From UBA4416 sp040387555 (GTDB lineage Bacteria; Bacteroidota; Bacteroidia; B-17B0; Aurantibacillaceae), in NCBI GenBank assembly GCA_040387555.1, contig JAZKDO010000001.1:620001-684000 (forward strand): DNA of 64,000 bases, written 5' to 3'. This document shows, piece by piece, positions 43,501 to 53,047 of the stretch. Position numbers and translations under genes: made by a program. Below the pieces are notes generated by a model. It was not told the origin of the DNA and searched no databases. It was given only the letters and a program-made list of their open reading frames with translations. How positions within the stretch are numbered: position 1 is the stretch's first letter; each line of letters opens with the position of its first letter.

Positions 43501-46500
43501 ACGGTAGCGGTTCAAACAAATAGTTTAACTGGAGAATATATACTTAACATTCCTCCTTTGCAGTACCGTATTGATTCTGTATACATTGTTTCAAATCCGG
43601 TAATCATTAATAAAACAAGTTTAACCAACGCCAACCAGGTAATTGATATGGCTACGGCGGCAGTAAAAACTTTGGTAGTAGATACATTGTTCGATAACCT
43701 TGGTGGGATTGTAAGTATTGATTCGTTAAGATTCCATAAACGTTTGGATATGACTTATCGTATCACACCTTCTATTAACGTAACACGGGTAAACGGCTCA
43801 TTATTTATAGGAGAAGATACTCTATCGTTTGGCACTTCTCGACTTAGTATAAAACCTACAGGAGCCGGCTGGGGGCCTTTTGGTTTCCCCGTATTCGTTC
43901 AGGGAAATAATTATACTGCTAAAATCCATAGTTCTGAAATATACACCAACACAGATAATGCTAAGTTAGATACTGTATTATTAAGTGGAACTGCTTTTGT
44001 TACAAATGATTTAGTTGATGGAACAGATCCAAATCCTTCTATACCAATGATTAATGGTGTAGCCATCTACACATTCACCTGCGGTGAACCAAACAACTCA
44101 ACAAACCTTTCAAATCCTGCTTTGGATTATACAAAAGATATTCAGGTAGTGGTTGTTCCTGATGGTGCCGCATCTGTTGTATGGAAACCAAATATTGTAT
44201 CAATGGTTTCAGCCCCTAATTATCATGCATATGTTTACGGACAAAAAATAACCGGTACCGGTGTGTCCACCCAGGGACCAGAAAAAGTAGATTATATTTT
44301 GCGCGATCCTCCCGGTTCCGGAAGTTCTTCCCAATGGGGCAGTGGAACAACCGTTAGTAAAACAACTTCTTATTCTAAAGCATTTAGCCAGGAAGCTGAA
44401 ACAACTACAAAACTTTTATTAGGAAAAAAATCTTATGTGGGAATAGGTGTGATTACGGGAGTTGAATTTGACAACTCTATTGGTTTAGGGTTTAATAATA
44501 CATATGAAAAAGGATCAGAAGATTCTTATACAGAAACCATGACAACCTTCAACACCGTGGCAACCAGAGATGATGCGGGTAATGTAGGCGCACCTGCTGA
44601 TATTTTTATTGGACGAGCAAGAAACTGGCTTGTTGGCCCAACCAATAATATTGAATTAAGACCTGTTGCTACTTGTTCAGCAAGCGGCGCTTGTTTTGGT
44701 CCGGTTGTAAATGGCTACCAATTGGCAAAAACTGTTGGTTATGCGATTGCACCAAACGGAATAAGAACACGCTTTTCATACACTCAGGGTGAAATTGAGG
44801 AAACGGTTATTCCTACATTGGAAAGTATCCGCGCTTCATTTTTATTAAATAACACAGCAAAATATACATCTCATTTTACCGCATCCAACCCATTGTTTGG
44901 TATTAATAATGATGATCCTTTATTATCAACAAGATCAACTACAACCGCTACCATATATGAAAACGCCGATACAACAGGTCTTTCTTATACAGTGCATTTT
45001 GGTATCAGTAAAGATCCTACTAAAAACACAATCGATTCCGTAAGGGTTATCAATACACAAATTGCGTTATGGAAAAAAGCATTAGCTCAAAATGAACGCG
45101 AAAAATACAAGTGTAAAATCAACGCATCGGGAACAACCCTGGTAGATAATTTCACCCTGGGTTCTGCCATTGTATCTAACGCTTATTCTATTGATCAGGA
45201 AACCGCCAACACTGAAACATATGAGCTTGCGCTTGGGGGAAATGCCAAATTGGAAATTGGCGCTAATATTGGAGGAACAGGGTTTCAAACAGAAATTGCA
45301 GTAACTTTGTTGGAAACAAAAGGTAATTCAACTGCCAACGGGGTTACAAGCTCAACCACATTTGATTATACTTTAACCGATGGAGATGCTGGCGACATCA
45401 TGAGTATTGATGTTTATAAGTCTCCGGAAGGAACAGGAAATGTTTTTATTACCAGGGGTGGACAAACGATGTGTCCTTATGAAGATGCGGTTGATTTGCA
45501 TTATTATAATCCATCGAATCCAAATGCAGATATCGGTTCCCATTCATATAGTGCAGCTGGTTACTATACCATTTCAAATGCAACTGTGCAACGTGAGATG
45601 CCAAACATCGTTATCACACCTAATCTTCAATATAACATACCGTCTAATCAGGCGGCCGTTTATCAGTTATTACTATCTAACCAAAGTCCGTTAACAGTAA
45701 ATAATGATCTTGATTTACAGGTGCGTGTGGCAAGTGTAAGCAATCCTGATGGGGCAGTATTAAAAATTGATGGCAATGATGCTAATACAATAATCAATAT
45801 TCCTTCGGGGGGTTCAGTGGTTAAAACGTTAACCATAGAGCGCGGCCCTATTGAAATTGAGTATGATAGTTTAATGGTTATTTTCAGTTCGGCATGTAGT
45901 GAAAGTATAGCAGATACGGCATATGTAACAGTTCATTTTATTCCTACCTGTACCGATCTTGCTTTAATTAATCCAACTAATAACTGGATCATTAATAACA
46001 ACCATAATAACGTAGCAAATATTCAGGTTTCAGATTATAACTACAATTACGGAACCGCATCCATTTTAACGGGCACAACCACAACCATTTTAGGATTAAA
46101 TAAAATAGGAGTAGAGTTCAGGCCTTTGAATTCAAATGTGTGGACAGAGTTTAATGCGTTTTACAAATATCCTGCATCTTCAGCGCAAGATACAATACCA
46201 AACAATCAGGTGTATAGTGACTATAACTGGGATATTGCAACCGTTCCAGATGGTAACTATGAATTGAGAGCGATATCATATTGTTTAAATAAGGATGGCA
46301 GCTTCGCAACTGTTAGTTCACCTGTCTTTGCAGGTATTATGGATCGAATTAATCCTGCGCCATTCGGAACACCAACTCCGGGCGATGGAATTTTAGATCC
46401 GAACGATGACATATCCATTCAATTCAATGAAGAGATCGATATCAGCAGTTTATCCTCTCAGAATTTTGATATCAGAGGTGTATTAAATGGTACAAACATA

Positions 46501-49500
46501 CGGCATGCAGAAAGTTTGAATTTTGATGGAACATCAGATTATGCTGAAGTTTCAGGCGGAGCAAGCTTACAAAAACGTAATTTTTCGATTGAGTTCTGGG
46601 CAAAATTAAATGCGACAGGTGTTGATCAGGTTGCTATTAGTCAGGGAACAGACCCAATTCAAAACATGAGCATTGGTTTTGATAACACTAATAAACTGAA
46701 ATTTAGTTTAGGTGGTCAAACCGTATTATCTATATCACCGGTTTCTATTCCAACCGACTGGCATCACTATGCTGTAATTTATGATTATGCCGGAACAGAT
46801 GCTACATTGTTTGTTGATGGAGCTTTAGCAGGAACCAATAATAATTTTATTGTAGACTATACTGGTTCAGGTAAATTGGCTTTTGGTAAAGCGATACCTT
46901 CTAATACAGATTTCTTAAATGGTAATCTGCACGACGTTAGGTTGTGGAATAAATCACGTACAATTACTGAGGTTACAGCAACCATGAACAAAGTATTAAA
47001 CCGCAACCAATCCGGTTTATTGTACAACTGGAAAATGGATGAAGCTGAAGGTGTTTTAGCAAAAGATGATATCAGAAGTAGAAACGCAGATATTTATGGC
47101 GCAACATGGGAAGTAAACCCTAATGGCAATTCTGCCCAGTTTGATGGTGTTGACGATAATATCCAGGTTTCTTCAGGTAACATTGCGATTAATAAAGAAA
47201 TGGATTTCACCCTGGAATTTTGGTTTAACTCCACTCAAAGTGGTGTAGCAACTTTATTTTCAAATGGAAAAGCAGACGGTATTGGAGCTGATTCATTAGA
47301 TTCCTGGAATATCCAGAAAGATGCAGCGGGAGCAATTCACATTCTTCATAAAGGGTTGGATTTTGTGGCAACTACTACTAACTATTTTGATGGCGCATGG
47401 CATCACTTAGCTTTAGTAATGCAACGAAGCGCTAATCTTTCAGCGTACGTAGATGGTAATTTACAAAACTCAGTACAGGCCCTATCGTTTAATAATCTGG
47501 CTGGCTCATATATGTATTTAGGTGCAAGAGCTTATCAAACAGGTCTTATAACTAATTATGACAATTTCTATAACGGAAAAGTGGATGAATTTAGGTTATG
47601 GAACACGTCGCGTAAAGCAGAACAAGTGAAGCGTGATAAACAAAATCGCATGTTAGGTAATGAATATGGGCTTCAAGCTTTTCTACCATTTGAAAGTTAT
47701 GCGGTAGTTTTAGGTACTCCTTCATTAACAGCTACGTTTAATAACCAATCTGTAAATAACTTAACCGTTACCGCGCAAAACGGACCACAGTTAATTTCTC
47801 AAACACCAACGATTAAGTTACCTCGTCCGGTTCAATCAGTAAATTATACCTGGTCGTTGAACAATGATAAAATCATTTTAACAACAACGGCTTCTCCTGA
47901 GTTGATTGAAAACGTTACACTTGACATCACGGTAAAAAATGCTTATGATATGCATGGTAATAAAATGCAGTCTCCTAAAACATGGATTGCTTATATTAAT
48001 AAGAATCAGGTGAAGTGGCAGGATGACCTGTTTGACTTTGAGAAAATAGTTGATAGCGTGATTACTTTTACTGCGCCAATTATTAATTCCGGCGGAGCGC
48101 TGAAAGCTTTTACTATTGATGGTTTACCAAGTTGGATTACGGCAAATATTACAAGTGGTAATATCGCACCAAACAGTGTTCAAAACATTGTCTTTACAAT
48201 ACCAGCAGGTGGAAGTATAGGCGAATACAGCGCGGATGTTACTGTAACTACAGATTTTAACTATGCCGAAGTATTAAGAGTCAATTTAAAAGTAACAGGA
48301 AATGTTCCTACATGGACCGTGAGTCCTTCAGACTTCCAATACTCCATGAATATTTTCGGACAAATGAGAATTGATAATGTGATTGCAACAAATCCGGAGA
48401 ACAAGATCGCCGCATTTAATAACGGGGTGATTTGTGGAGTGGCAGATTTGCAATACCTTCCTTTATATGATCGTTATGAAGTGTTTTTAAATGTTTACAG
48501 CAATAACATTACCGGCGACTCTATTAAATTTAATATTTATGATGCGGCCAGTGGATTAACTTTTGTGAATGTGACCCCTTCTCTCATGTTTGTAGAAAAT
48601 GATGTGATTGGTACAGTAACTAATCCAATTACGTTTGTTGCAAACACGGAGATTTTACTGGATATTCCATTGAACAGTGGCTGGACGTGGTTTTCTCTTC
48701 CGCTAAAATCTGCAAAGCTAAGAACCGGTGATTTATTAATGAATAATCTGAACGCTTCAACAGGAGATATTGTTTTAAATACTTCTGATTTTGATCAGTA
48801 CGATTCAGGCCTGGGTTGGTTAGGAAATATTTCTCAGGGTTCAGGCTTCTTTAATAATCAATCCTATAAAATAAAAACCGCTAACATTGACACGCTTATT
48901 CATATTGGTAACAGAATCAATCCTGATTCTACAATCGCAGCCATCAATGTGGTTCCGGGATGGAACTGGGTGGGCTACGTGTCAACTAAAAATGTTGGTA
49001 TAGCAGAAGCCTTAGGAAACTACAATGCTGTAACGGGTGATCTAATTAAAAGTCAGTATGAATTTGCTTATTATGATAATGCAATGGGTTGGACAGGAAG
49101 TTTAACACATATGAAGCCTACAATGGGTTACATGTTAAAGTCTACTGCTACAAGTACGTTTAATTATCCACAATCTTCCTTTATAGGTAAACCAGGAAAC
49201 GCGCAGGGAGCAAATGAAAATCAAGCTATTTTCCCTTTTACCCCAGAGGTTTATGATAATACAATGTCGGCAGTTATTACGGGTAACATTTGTAATGAAG
49301 CCCTGGAACAAGGAAATGTAGTTATTGGTGCATTTGATGTGACTAATACATTAAGAGGATATGCGTATCCAATTAAAAACACATCAAATAACTCCTACAA
49401 CTTTTATCTGACCTTGTATAGCAGCACAGATGGCGACGCCTTGAATTTAAAATACTTTAATACTACAGATGGATCAGTGATTCCTACTAGTAGTGTATTG

Positions 49501-49863
49501 AGTTTTACATCCAACGCTTTGGCCGGAACGCCCACTGTTCCTTTAATGGCTGGAGTAGCAGATTCATTAGCGTGTCATGTGGTTAACATGACAACGAACA
49601 TTAAAGATCTGGATGCTTCAGGAAATATCAGCGTGTATCCGAATCCGTTCAGTGATAATTTAACGGTCAACTTTACCGAATCGGTAACTTGCAAAATGGA
49701 GTTGTTGGATGTGTTAGGCAAAGTGGTTTATTCGTCAGCAGTTAAAAACAAAAAAGAACATACCATTTCGTTAAACGGAAATCACGGCATTTCTTCGGGC
49801 ATGTATTACCTCCGCATTACTGGCGATGTTAATCAACAAATTAAAATAGTTAAAACAAAATAA
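40543..49863 (+). CDS. Giant LamG-domain cell-surface protein, T9SS type A sorted
   Basis: 3106 residues. Signal peptide (to about 34), then fibronectin type III-like modules (about 160-560, with recurring YTDNAV and TSYSYKV-type strands). LamG/concanavalin-like domain 1 is at about 585-715, a carboxypeptidase-regulatory-like segment near 870-950, and a Ser/Thr-rich beta region at 1250-1400. LamG 2 is at about 1987-2160 (with LYNWKMDEAEG) and LamG 3 at about 2197-2350. A W-x-V module of about 110 residues lies at about 2587 and a divergent copy at about 2899, with two GW-x-W repeats between them. The type A sorting domain is VYPNPFSDNL to IVKTK. No enzyme motif is seen; adhesion or carbohydrate binding is likely. 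A hairpin separates it from the next gene, 62 bp away. Confidence 0.88.
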   Translation: MNQKLPLNLLNNLKGLNFFFLTLLLVFLGKNALSNPIDGTIWSYDKCTGYIKITYNYDNIGCSTCDDDYIISGNLQYKNTSGNWVSFHTWNNGLSYFNGVVGGGYAIRTDVHSRDVILHDRASDMKYPYEFKFDYSWANHQGQGDATDNGTHLSGPMYNPVIEKPDNIVASTDICGKVTLSWDNPFQTWEIASGCTSLNYENQIYRDNNYLTTVAAGVNTYTDNAVALNTSYSYKVRQVFKPNAYSSADVTSAFSSAVPGGSKPSPPSPNNFMASTNLCDGTIQLTWDFNYANPNDFIITRSPGGAVYTINANNRSYLDNTGITRGTTYNYVITSRNSCLSPSGQVNINGISPSDPAMATSVNAVTDVPNNQVLVTWTDNATNETKYQIERRDDLGNSVFFDLNANAQTYTDNAVTSCKAYKYYVKVFSGCVASGIASAPSTTVSLPVPNLNNTFTSVKKLTCSKGYFGNRVELSWSNNNSINIEFFRIYRKQLGTTLDSVQIATPPTGSALYIDNTADARVFYRYTIVGVKTCLNGESLTNISSDIGFRDPAGLVSGHIEYSGGIAVSGAKVFVQQSGALGGSSLDFSAGGTLTIADDAKLEAGSQMRMEFWTKPVSATATFLNKASAFSFEKTAGNYQAQVFIGGVSKTTTAPLSSLPDNQWNHVAIVYNGSSLKLFTNGVFSSSVSATGNVTDNASALVFGNASSAFLLDEFRLLGQAASDSVITAEAARILNGDETGFKCNLHFNEAIGNYAYDPSKVGNIFNANHGLISGSVSWSNDKPTNAQLAYFGVTDALGNYSVSGIRYLGTGENFNLVPSFQTHSFAPNSRSVYIGDGSYVYNNQDFTDNSSFPVTGTLFYKGTSCPVPNASLKIDGVAVISNGSPVETDAAGNFSITVPIGNHFVSVDKNSHTMEDGRYPITGTHNFQAPVFGLAFTDSTRRLLVGRVVGGLVETNKAPGMGRSVNNIGNARIKLVSPIAGTPCYTVAVQTNSLTGEYILNIPPLQYRIDSVYIVSNPVIINKTSLTNANQVIDMATAAVKTLVVDTLFDNLGGIVSIDSLRFHKRLDMTYRITPSINVTRVNGSLFIGEDTLSFGTSRLSIKPTGAGWGPFGFPVFVQGNNYTAKIHSSEIYTNTDNAKLDTVLLSGTAFVTNDLVDGTDPNPSIPMINGVAIYTFTCGEPNNSTNLSNPALDYTKDIQVVVVPDGAASVVWKPNIVSMVSAPNYHAYVYGQKITGTGVSTQGPEKVDYILRDPPGSGSSSQWGSGTTVSKTTSYSKAFSQEAETTTKLLLGKKSYVGIGVITGVEFDNSIGLGFNNTYEKGSEDSYTETMTTFNTVATRDDAGNVGAPADIFIGRARNWLVGPTNNIELRPVATCSASGACFGPVVNGYQLAKTVGYAIAPNGIRTRFSYTQGEIEETVIPTLESIRASFLLNNTAKYTSHFTASNPLFGINNDDPLLSTRSTTTATIYENADTTGLSYTVHFGISKDPTKNTIDSVRVINTQIALWKKALAQNEREKYKCKINASGTTLVDNFTLGSAIVSNAYSIDQETANTETYELALGGNAKLEIGANIGGTGFQTEIAVTLLETKGNSTANGVTSSTTFDYTLTDGDAGDIMSIDVYKSPEGTGNVFITRGGQTMCPYEDAVDLHYYNPSNPNADIGSHSYSAAGYYTISNATVQREMPNIVITPNLQYNIPSNQAAVYQLLLSNQSPLTVNNDLDLQVRVASVSNPDGAVLKIDGNDANTIINIPSGGSVVKTLTIERGPIEIEYDSLMVIFSSACSESIADTAYVTVHFIPTCTDLALINPTNNWIINNNHNNVANIQVSDYNYNYGTASILTGTTTTILGLNKIGVEFRPLNSNVWTEFNAFYKYPASSAQDTIPNNQVYSDYNWDIATVPDGNYELRAISYCLNKDGSFATVSSPVFAGIMDRINPAPFGTPTPGDGILDPNDDISIQFNEEIDISSLSSQNFDIRGVLNGTNIRHAESLNFDGTSDYAEVSGGASLQKRNFSIEFWAKLNATGVDQVAISQGTDPIQNMSIGFDNTNKLKFSLGGQTVLSISPVSIPTDWHHYAVIYDYAGTDATLFVDGALAGTNNNFIVDYTGSGKLAFGKAIPSNTDFLNGNLHDVRLWNKSRTITEVTATMNKVLNRNQSGLLYNWKMDEAEGVLAKDDIRSRNADIYGATWEVNPNGNSAQFDGVDDNIQVSSGNIAINKEMDFTLEFWFNSTQSGVATLFSNGKADGIGADSLDSWNIQKDAAGAIHILHKGLDFVATTTNYFDGAWHHLALVMQRSANLSAYVDGNLQNSVQALSFNNLAGSYMYLGARAYQTGLITNYDNFYNGKVDEFRLWNTSRKAEQVKRDKQNRMLGNEYGLQAFLPFESYAVVLGTPSLTATFNNQSVNNLTVTAQNGPQLISQTPTIKLPRPVQSVNYTWSLNNDKIILTTTASPELIENVTLDITVKNAYDMHGNKMQSPKTWIAYINKNQVKWQDDLFDFEKIVDSVITFTAPIINSGGALKAFTIDGLPSWITANITSGNIAPNSVQNIVFTIPAGGSIGEYSADVTVTTDFNYAEVLRVNLKVTGNVPTWTVSPSDFQYSMNIFGQMRIDNVIATNPENKIAAFNNGVICGVADLQYLPLYDRYEVFLNVYSNNITGDSIKFNIYDAASGLTFVNVTPSLMFVENDVIGTVTNPITFVANTEILLDIPLNSGWTWFSLPLKSAKLRTGDLLMNNLNASTGDIVLNTSDFDQYDSGLGWLGNISQGSGFFNNQSYKIKTANIDTLIHIGNRINPDSTIAAINVVPGWNWVGYVSTKNVGIAEALGNYNAVTGDLIKSQYEFAYYDNAMGWTGSLTHMKPTMGYMLKSTATSTFNYPQSSFIGKPGNAQGANENQAIFPFTPEVYDNTMSAVITGNICNEALEQGNVVIGAFDVTNTLRGYAYPIKNTSNNSYNFYLTLYSSTDGDALNLKYFNTTDGSVIPTSSVLSFTSNALAGTPTVPLMAGVADSLACHVVNMTTNIKDLDASGNISVYPNPFSDNLTVNFTESVTCKMELLDVLGKVVYSSAVKNKKEHTISLNGNHGISSGMYYLRITGDVNQQIKIVKTK

Positions 49864-49875
49864 TTTTCTTAGGTC

Positions 49876-49907
49876 AAAGGCTTCTTTTATTTCTAAAAGA
49901 AGCCTTT
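49876..49907 (+). terminator. Hairpin between the giant T9SS gene and its neighbour
   Basis: A perfect 14-bp stem, AAAGGCTTCTTTTA / TAAAAGAAGCCTTT. The following bases (ACTAATTC) are not a clean T-run, so termination may be partial, leaving some read-through into the cadherin-like gene. Confidence 0.6.
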
Positions 49908-49925
49908 ACTAATTCATTTTCAATT

Positions 49926-52088
49926 ATGAGTAAAACAAAAAAGATCTTTTTAGTTGTAATTTTATTACACTTTTCGCAAATAATTTTTTCACAGGTTCCC
50001 TCTACCTGGACCGTCAATGTTGCCAGTTACCAGTACCAAATGACAATGACCTGTAAAGCCAACGAAGCGTGTATCGATTTGGCAGACACCAATAATTACA
50101 TCGCTGCTTTTGTAGGAAATCAATGCCGCGGCGTTGTAAAAACTAAGATTACGGTAGGAGCAAACAAGCTTGGATTGATAACAATTAAAAGCAATATTAT
50201 TACCGGTGAGTTGGTAAAGTTTCAGATCTACAAAGCTTCTGATAATGCAGTTTTAAACGTTTTGGATTCTGTTATCTTTAATCATGGAACACAAACAGGT
50301 ACTTTGGCAAATCCGTTTATGCTTTATACAAACCACGTACCAACAGACATAGCTATTTCAAGTTATACCATCGCTGAGAATTCTCCATTGGGAACACCAA
50401 TCGCGTCGTTGTCAGCAACGGACCAGGATGCAGGTTCAACTTTCAACTATTCCTTAACAACAGGTCAGGCAGAAAACAATCAATTCTCCATCAGTGGAAA
50501 TCAACTAGTAGTAAATGCTAATTATGATTATGAAACAGATTCAGTAAAAATAATTGAATTACATGTAGATGATATTGGGGGCTGTTCATATATTGAAACA
50601 TTTACCATATCTATTATAGATGGAAATGATGCGCCCACGGCCTTGTATTTAAGTTCTCCTTTAATTAGTGACCATCAGCAGAACGGAAGCTTCATGGGAG
50701 AATTTTCTACCGTTGATCCCGATCTGAATGATGCCCATGTTTATAGTCTGGTAGTAGGAACAGGGGATACAGATAACTCACAGTTCTATATCCAAAATGA
50801 TACACTTTATAATTCTTTTACATTAGATTATACAGCACAGTCTGTTTATTTCATACGTGCGCGTTCAACAGATTTAGGAGGATTATTTATAGAGAATACG
50901 TTTACGCTGAATGTCTCTAATGTAAATGACGCCCCAAGCGACATTTTGATTAATAACGTAAACGTGGATGAAAACATGCCGGTTGGAACTTTAATTGGCA
51001 CACTGACAGTGATAGACAATGATTTGGCAGATACACACACGCTTACGGTTGATCCGGGTTTAGACAGTCTGAGTTTCACTGTCGTTGGAAATATTCTTCA
51101 AACCAATGCCTCTTTTAATTTTGAGGCGAAAGATACTTTTCTTGTAAACATACGGGCTACTGATCCGTATGCGGCATATTATGTAAAAACATTCACTATT
51201 GTTGTTAATGACATTAATGATGTTCCAACAGACATTTCCTTATCAACCGATAGCATCCAGGAATTGAAACCCGTGAACACCCTTATTGGTGACTTTTCAA
51301 CGACCGATGAAGATGCGGGTGCAACACATAATTATTCTCTTGCGGGCGGCACAGGTGACACAGATAATTCTTTGTTTGTTATTGTAGGCAATCAATTGTT
51401 TTCCAATATAACTTATACATATACCGGCCAAACATACAGCATTCGGGTACGTTCTACAGACAATGGAGGCCTCCTTGTTGAGAAAATATTTGCCATAAAA
51501 ATTTATAATGTCAATGAAGCGCCATTGAATATAATTATTGACACAACCTCCTTATTGGAAGATAATGATTATTTGTTTCGCATCAGTAACATAAGAACAG
51601 TAGACAACGACAACCCGGATGATTTTTCTTATTCATTGGTTTTCGGTCAGGGAAGCGAGGATAATTCGGAATTTGAAATTCAGGGTGATGATTTATTTAT
51701 TTTAACCAAAACAAATTATGATGTAAAAGATGTGTATCATATTCGTGTCAGATCAACAGATTTAGAAGGTTTATTTGTAGAAAAACAATTTGATATTACC
51801 GTAACCGATATTTCTGGAAATACAATCCCTTTGCCTTCTACGAATTACATTTCACCAAATGGTGATGGAAAAAATGATTTCTGGAAAGTTGAGAACGTAG
51901 ATATTTATCATGAATTCGCTTTACAGGTGTTTGATCAGTTTGGCCTTATCATTTTTGAAGTGCCATATAATTATAATAATGAATTCGACGGTAAGTATAA
52001 TGGAAACACTTTGCCAACAGGAAACTATTATTACGTTTTTAAAAACGAAAGAATAACCTATAAAGGAAACATCACAATTGTAAACTAA
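49926..52088 (+). CDS. Cadherin-like surface protein with T9SS type B (CHU_C) domain
   Basis: 720 residues. Signal peptide to about 26 (IIFSQ). The N-terminal 110 residues are the same W-x-V module found in the giant upstream protein (STWTVNVASYQYQM). About five cadherin-like repeats follow at about 145-630, marked by recurrent AENSPLGT or DENMPVGT starts, TDxDxG pieces and ITVTDIS ends. The C-terminal gliding-motility-associated domain is NYISPNGDGKNDFW to the end (ITYKGNITIV), a type B sorting signal. Such proteins need a PorP/SprF partner, encoded 25 bp downstream. Confidence 0.93.
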   Translation: MSKTKKIFLVVILLHFSQIIFSQVPSTWTVNVASYQYQMTMTCKANEACIDLADTNNYIAAFVGNQCRGVVKTKITVGANKLGLITIKSNIITGELVKFQIYKASDNAVLNVLDSVIFNHGTQTGTLANPFMLYTNHVPTDIAISSYTIAENSPLGTPIASLSATDQDAGSTFNYSLTTGQAENNQFSISGNQLVVNANYDYETDSVKIIELHVDDIGGCSYIETFTISIIDGNDAPTALYLSSPLISDHQQNGSFMGEFSTVDPDLNDAHVYSLVVGTGDTDNSQFYIQNDTLYNSFTLDYTAQSVYFIRARSTDLGGLFIENTFTLNVSNVNDAPSDILINNVNVDENMPVGTLIGTLTVIDNDLADTHTLTVDPGLDSLSFTVVGNILQTNASFNFEAKDTFLVNIRATDPYAAYYVKTFTIVVNDINDVPTDISLSTDSIQELKPVNTLIGDFSTTDEDAGATHNYSLAGGTGDTDNSLFVIVGNQLFSNITYTYTGQTYSIRVRSTDNGGLLVEKIFAIKIYNVNEAPLNIIIDTTSLLEDNDYLFRISNIRTVDNDNPDDFSYSLVFGQGSEDNSEFEIQGDDLFILTKTNYDVKDVYHIRVRSTDLEGLFVEKQFDITVTDISGNTIPLPSTNYISPNGDGKNDFWKVENVDIYHEFALQVFDQFGLIIFEVPYNYNNEFDGKYNGNTLPTGNYYYVFKNERITYKGNITIVN

Positions 52089-52113
52089 TTTTTGACCCAT
52101 AAAATATTTTTAA

Positions 52114-53010
52114 ATGAAACACACGCTATATATTCTTTTTTTAATAATTACACTGAGCGCAAACTCACAAGTGTTATCCTATGATTTTTATTCTTTTAAA
52201 GTGAATAACATGTTTAATGTAAACCCAGCGTATTCGGGCAGGGATGAAAGCCTGAATATTATATTAAGCGCACAAACTCAAAACCAGGGAGTTTCCTATG
52301 CGAATAAAAATTTTATGTTAGGAATGCACTCGCGGATCTCCAAAAAACAAGCTTTAGGTACACGGATCATTTCTGATACCCGCGGGGCTTTCCAGGTGTT
52401 GAAAGCCGACCTCTCATATGCCTACATTGCTAAGTTAAGTGAAGACATGAAATTTACTTTGGGTTTGTCAGGAGGAATTTTAAAGAACAGTCTTTTAGTC
52501 AATCGTATAGATAATTATCAATCGCTTGATCAATCTGATCCTACCTTAACCAAGTCGTACTATAACACTAACCAGTTTACCGCAGGAGCAGGAATTTTAT
52601 ATAATTATAAAACACTTGATGTTAGCTTTTCAATGCCACACATTATTGCAACAAATCAACCTTTGAACACATATATCAATAGTGCTGTGTTCTATACGAT
52701 AAATGTAAATAAAGAGTTTAAGCTAACACCATGGATATGTTATCAGAATATTCCTGTGACGAAAGACGTAACTTCCTTGTTTGTGAAGGGAACATATAAT
52801 GACAAAGTTTGGTTACAGGTAGGATATCAAACTAACAGAACATTTTGCGCGATGTTTGGAGTGACGATTGAAAATTTAAGCATAGGCTATGGCTATAAGT
52901 CCAGTAACAGCCAGTTTCATACTGTAACTTCGGGTTTGCATGAACTAACATTTGGATTGAGGATCACCGAGGTGCCGGATGCTATTCGGTTTATTTTGCC
53001 AAAAATGTAA
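52114..53010 (+). CDS. PorP/SprF family outer-membrane partner of a T9SS type B cargo
   Basis: 298 residues. A signal peptide (ILFLIITLSANSQ) and the family N-terminus NNMFNVNPAYSGRDESLNI (about residues 30-48) precede a beta-barrel of about 14 strands. In this family each member tethers or escorts a type B sorting-domain protein at the outer membrane. The preceding gene ends in such a domain, so the two are a cargo-partner pair in one operon. Confidence 0.93.
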   Translation: MKHTLYILFLIITLSANSQVLSYDFYSFKVNNMFNVNPAYSGRDESLNIILSAQTQNQGVSYANKNFMLGMHSRISKKQALGTRIISDTRGAFQVLKADLSYAYIAKLSEDMKFTLGLSGGILKNSLLVNRIDNYQSLDQSDPTLTKSYYNTNQFTAGAGILYNYKTLDVSFSMPHIIATNQPLNTYINSAVFYTINVNKEFKLTPWICYQNIPVTKDVTSLFVKGTYNDKVWLQVGYQTNRTFCAMFGVTIENLSIGYGYKSSNSQFHTVTSGLHELTFGLRITEVPDAIRFILPKM

Positions 53011-53047
53011 TTAGTCAGACAAGCGAACCTTATCTCAGCACAAAAGC

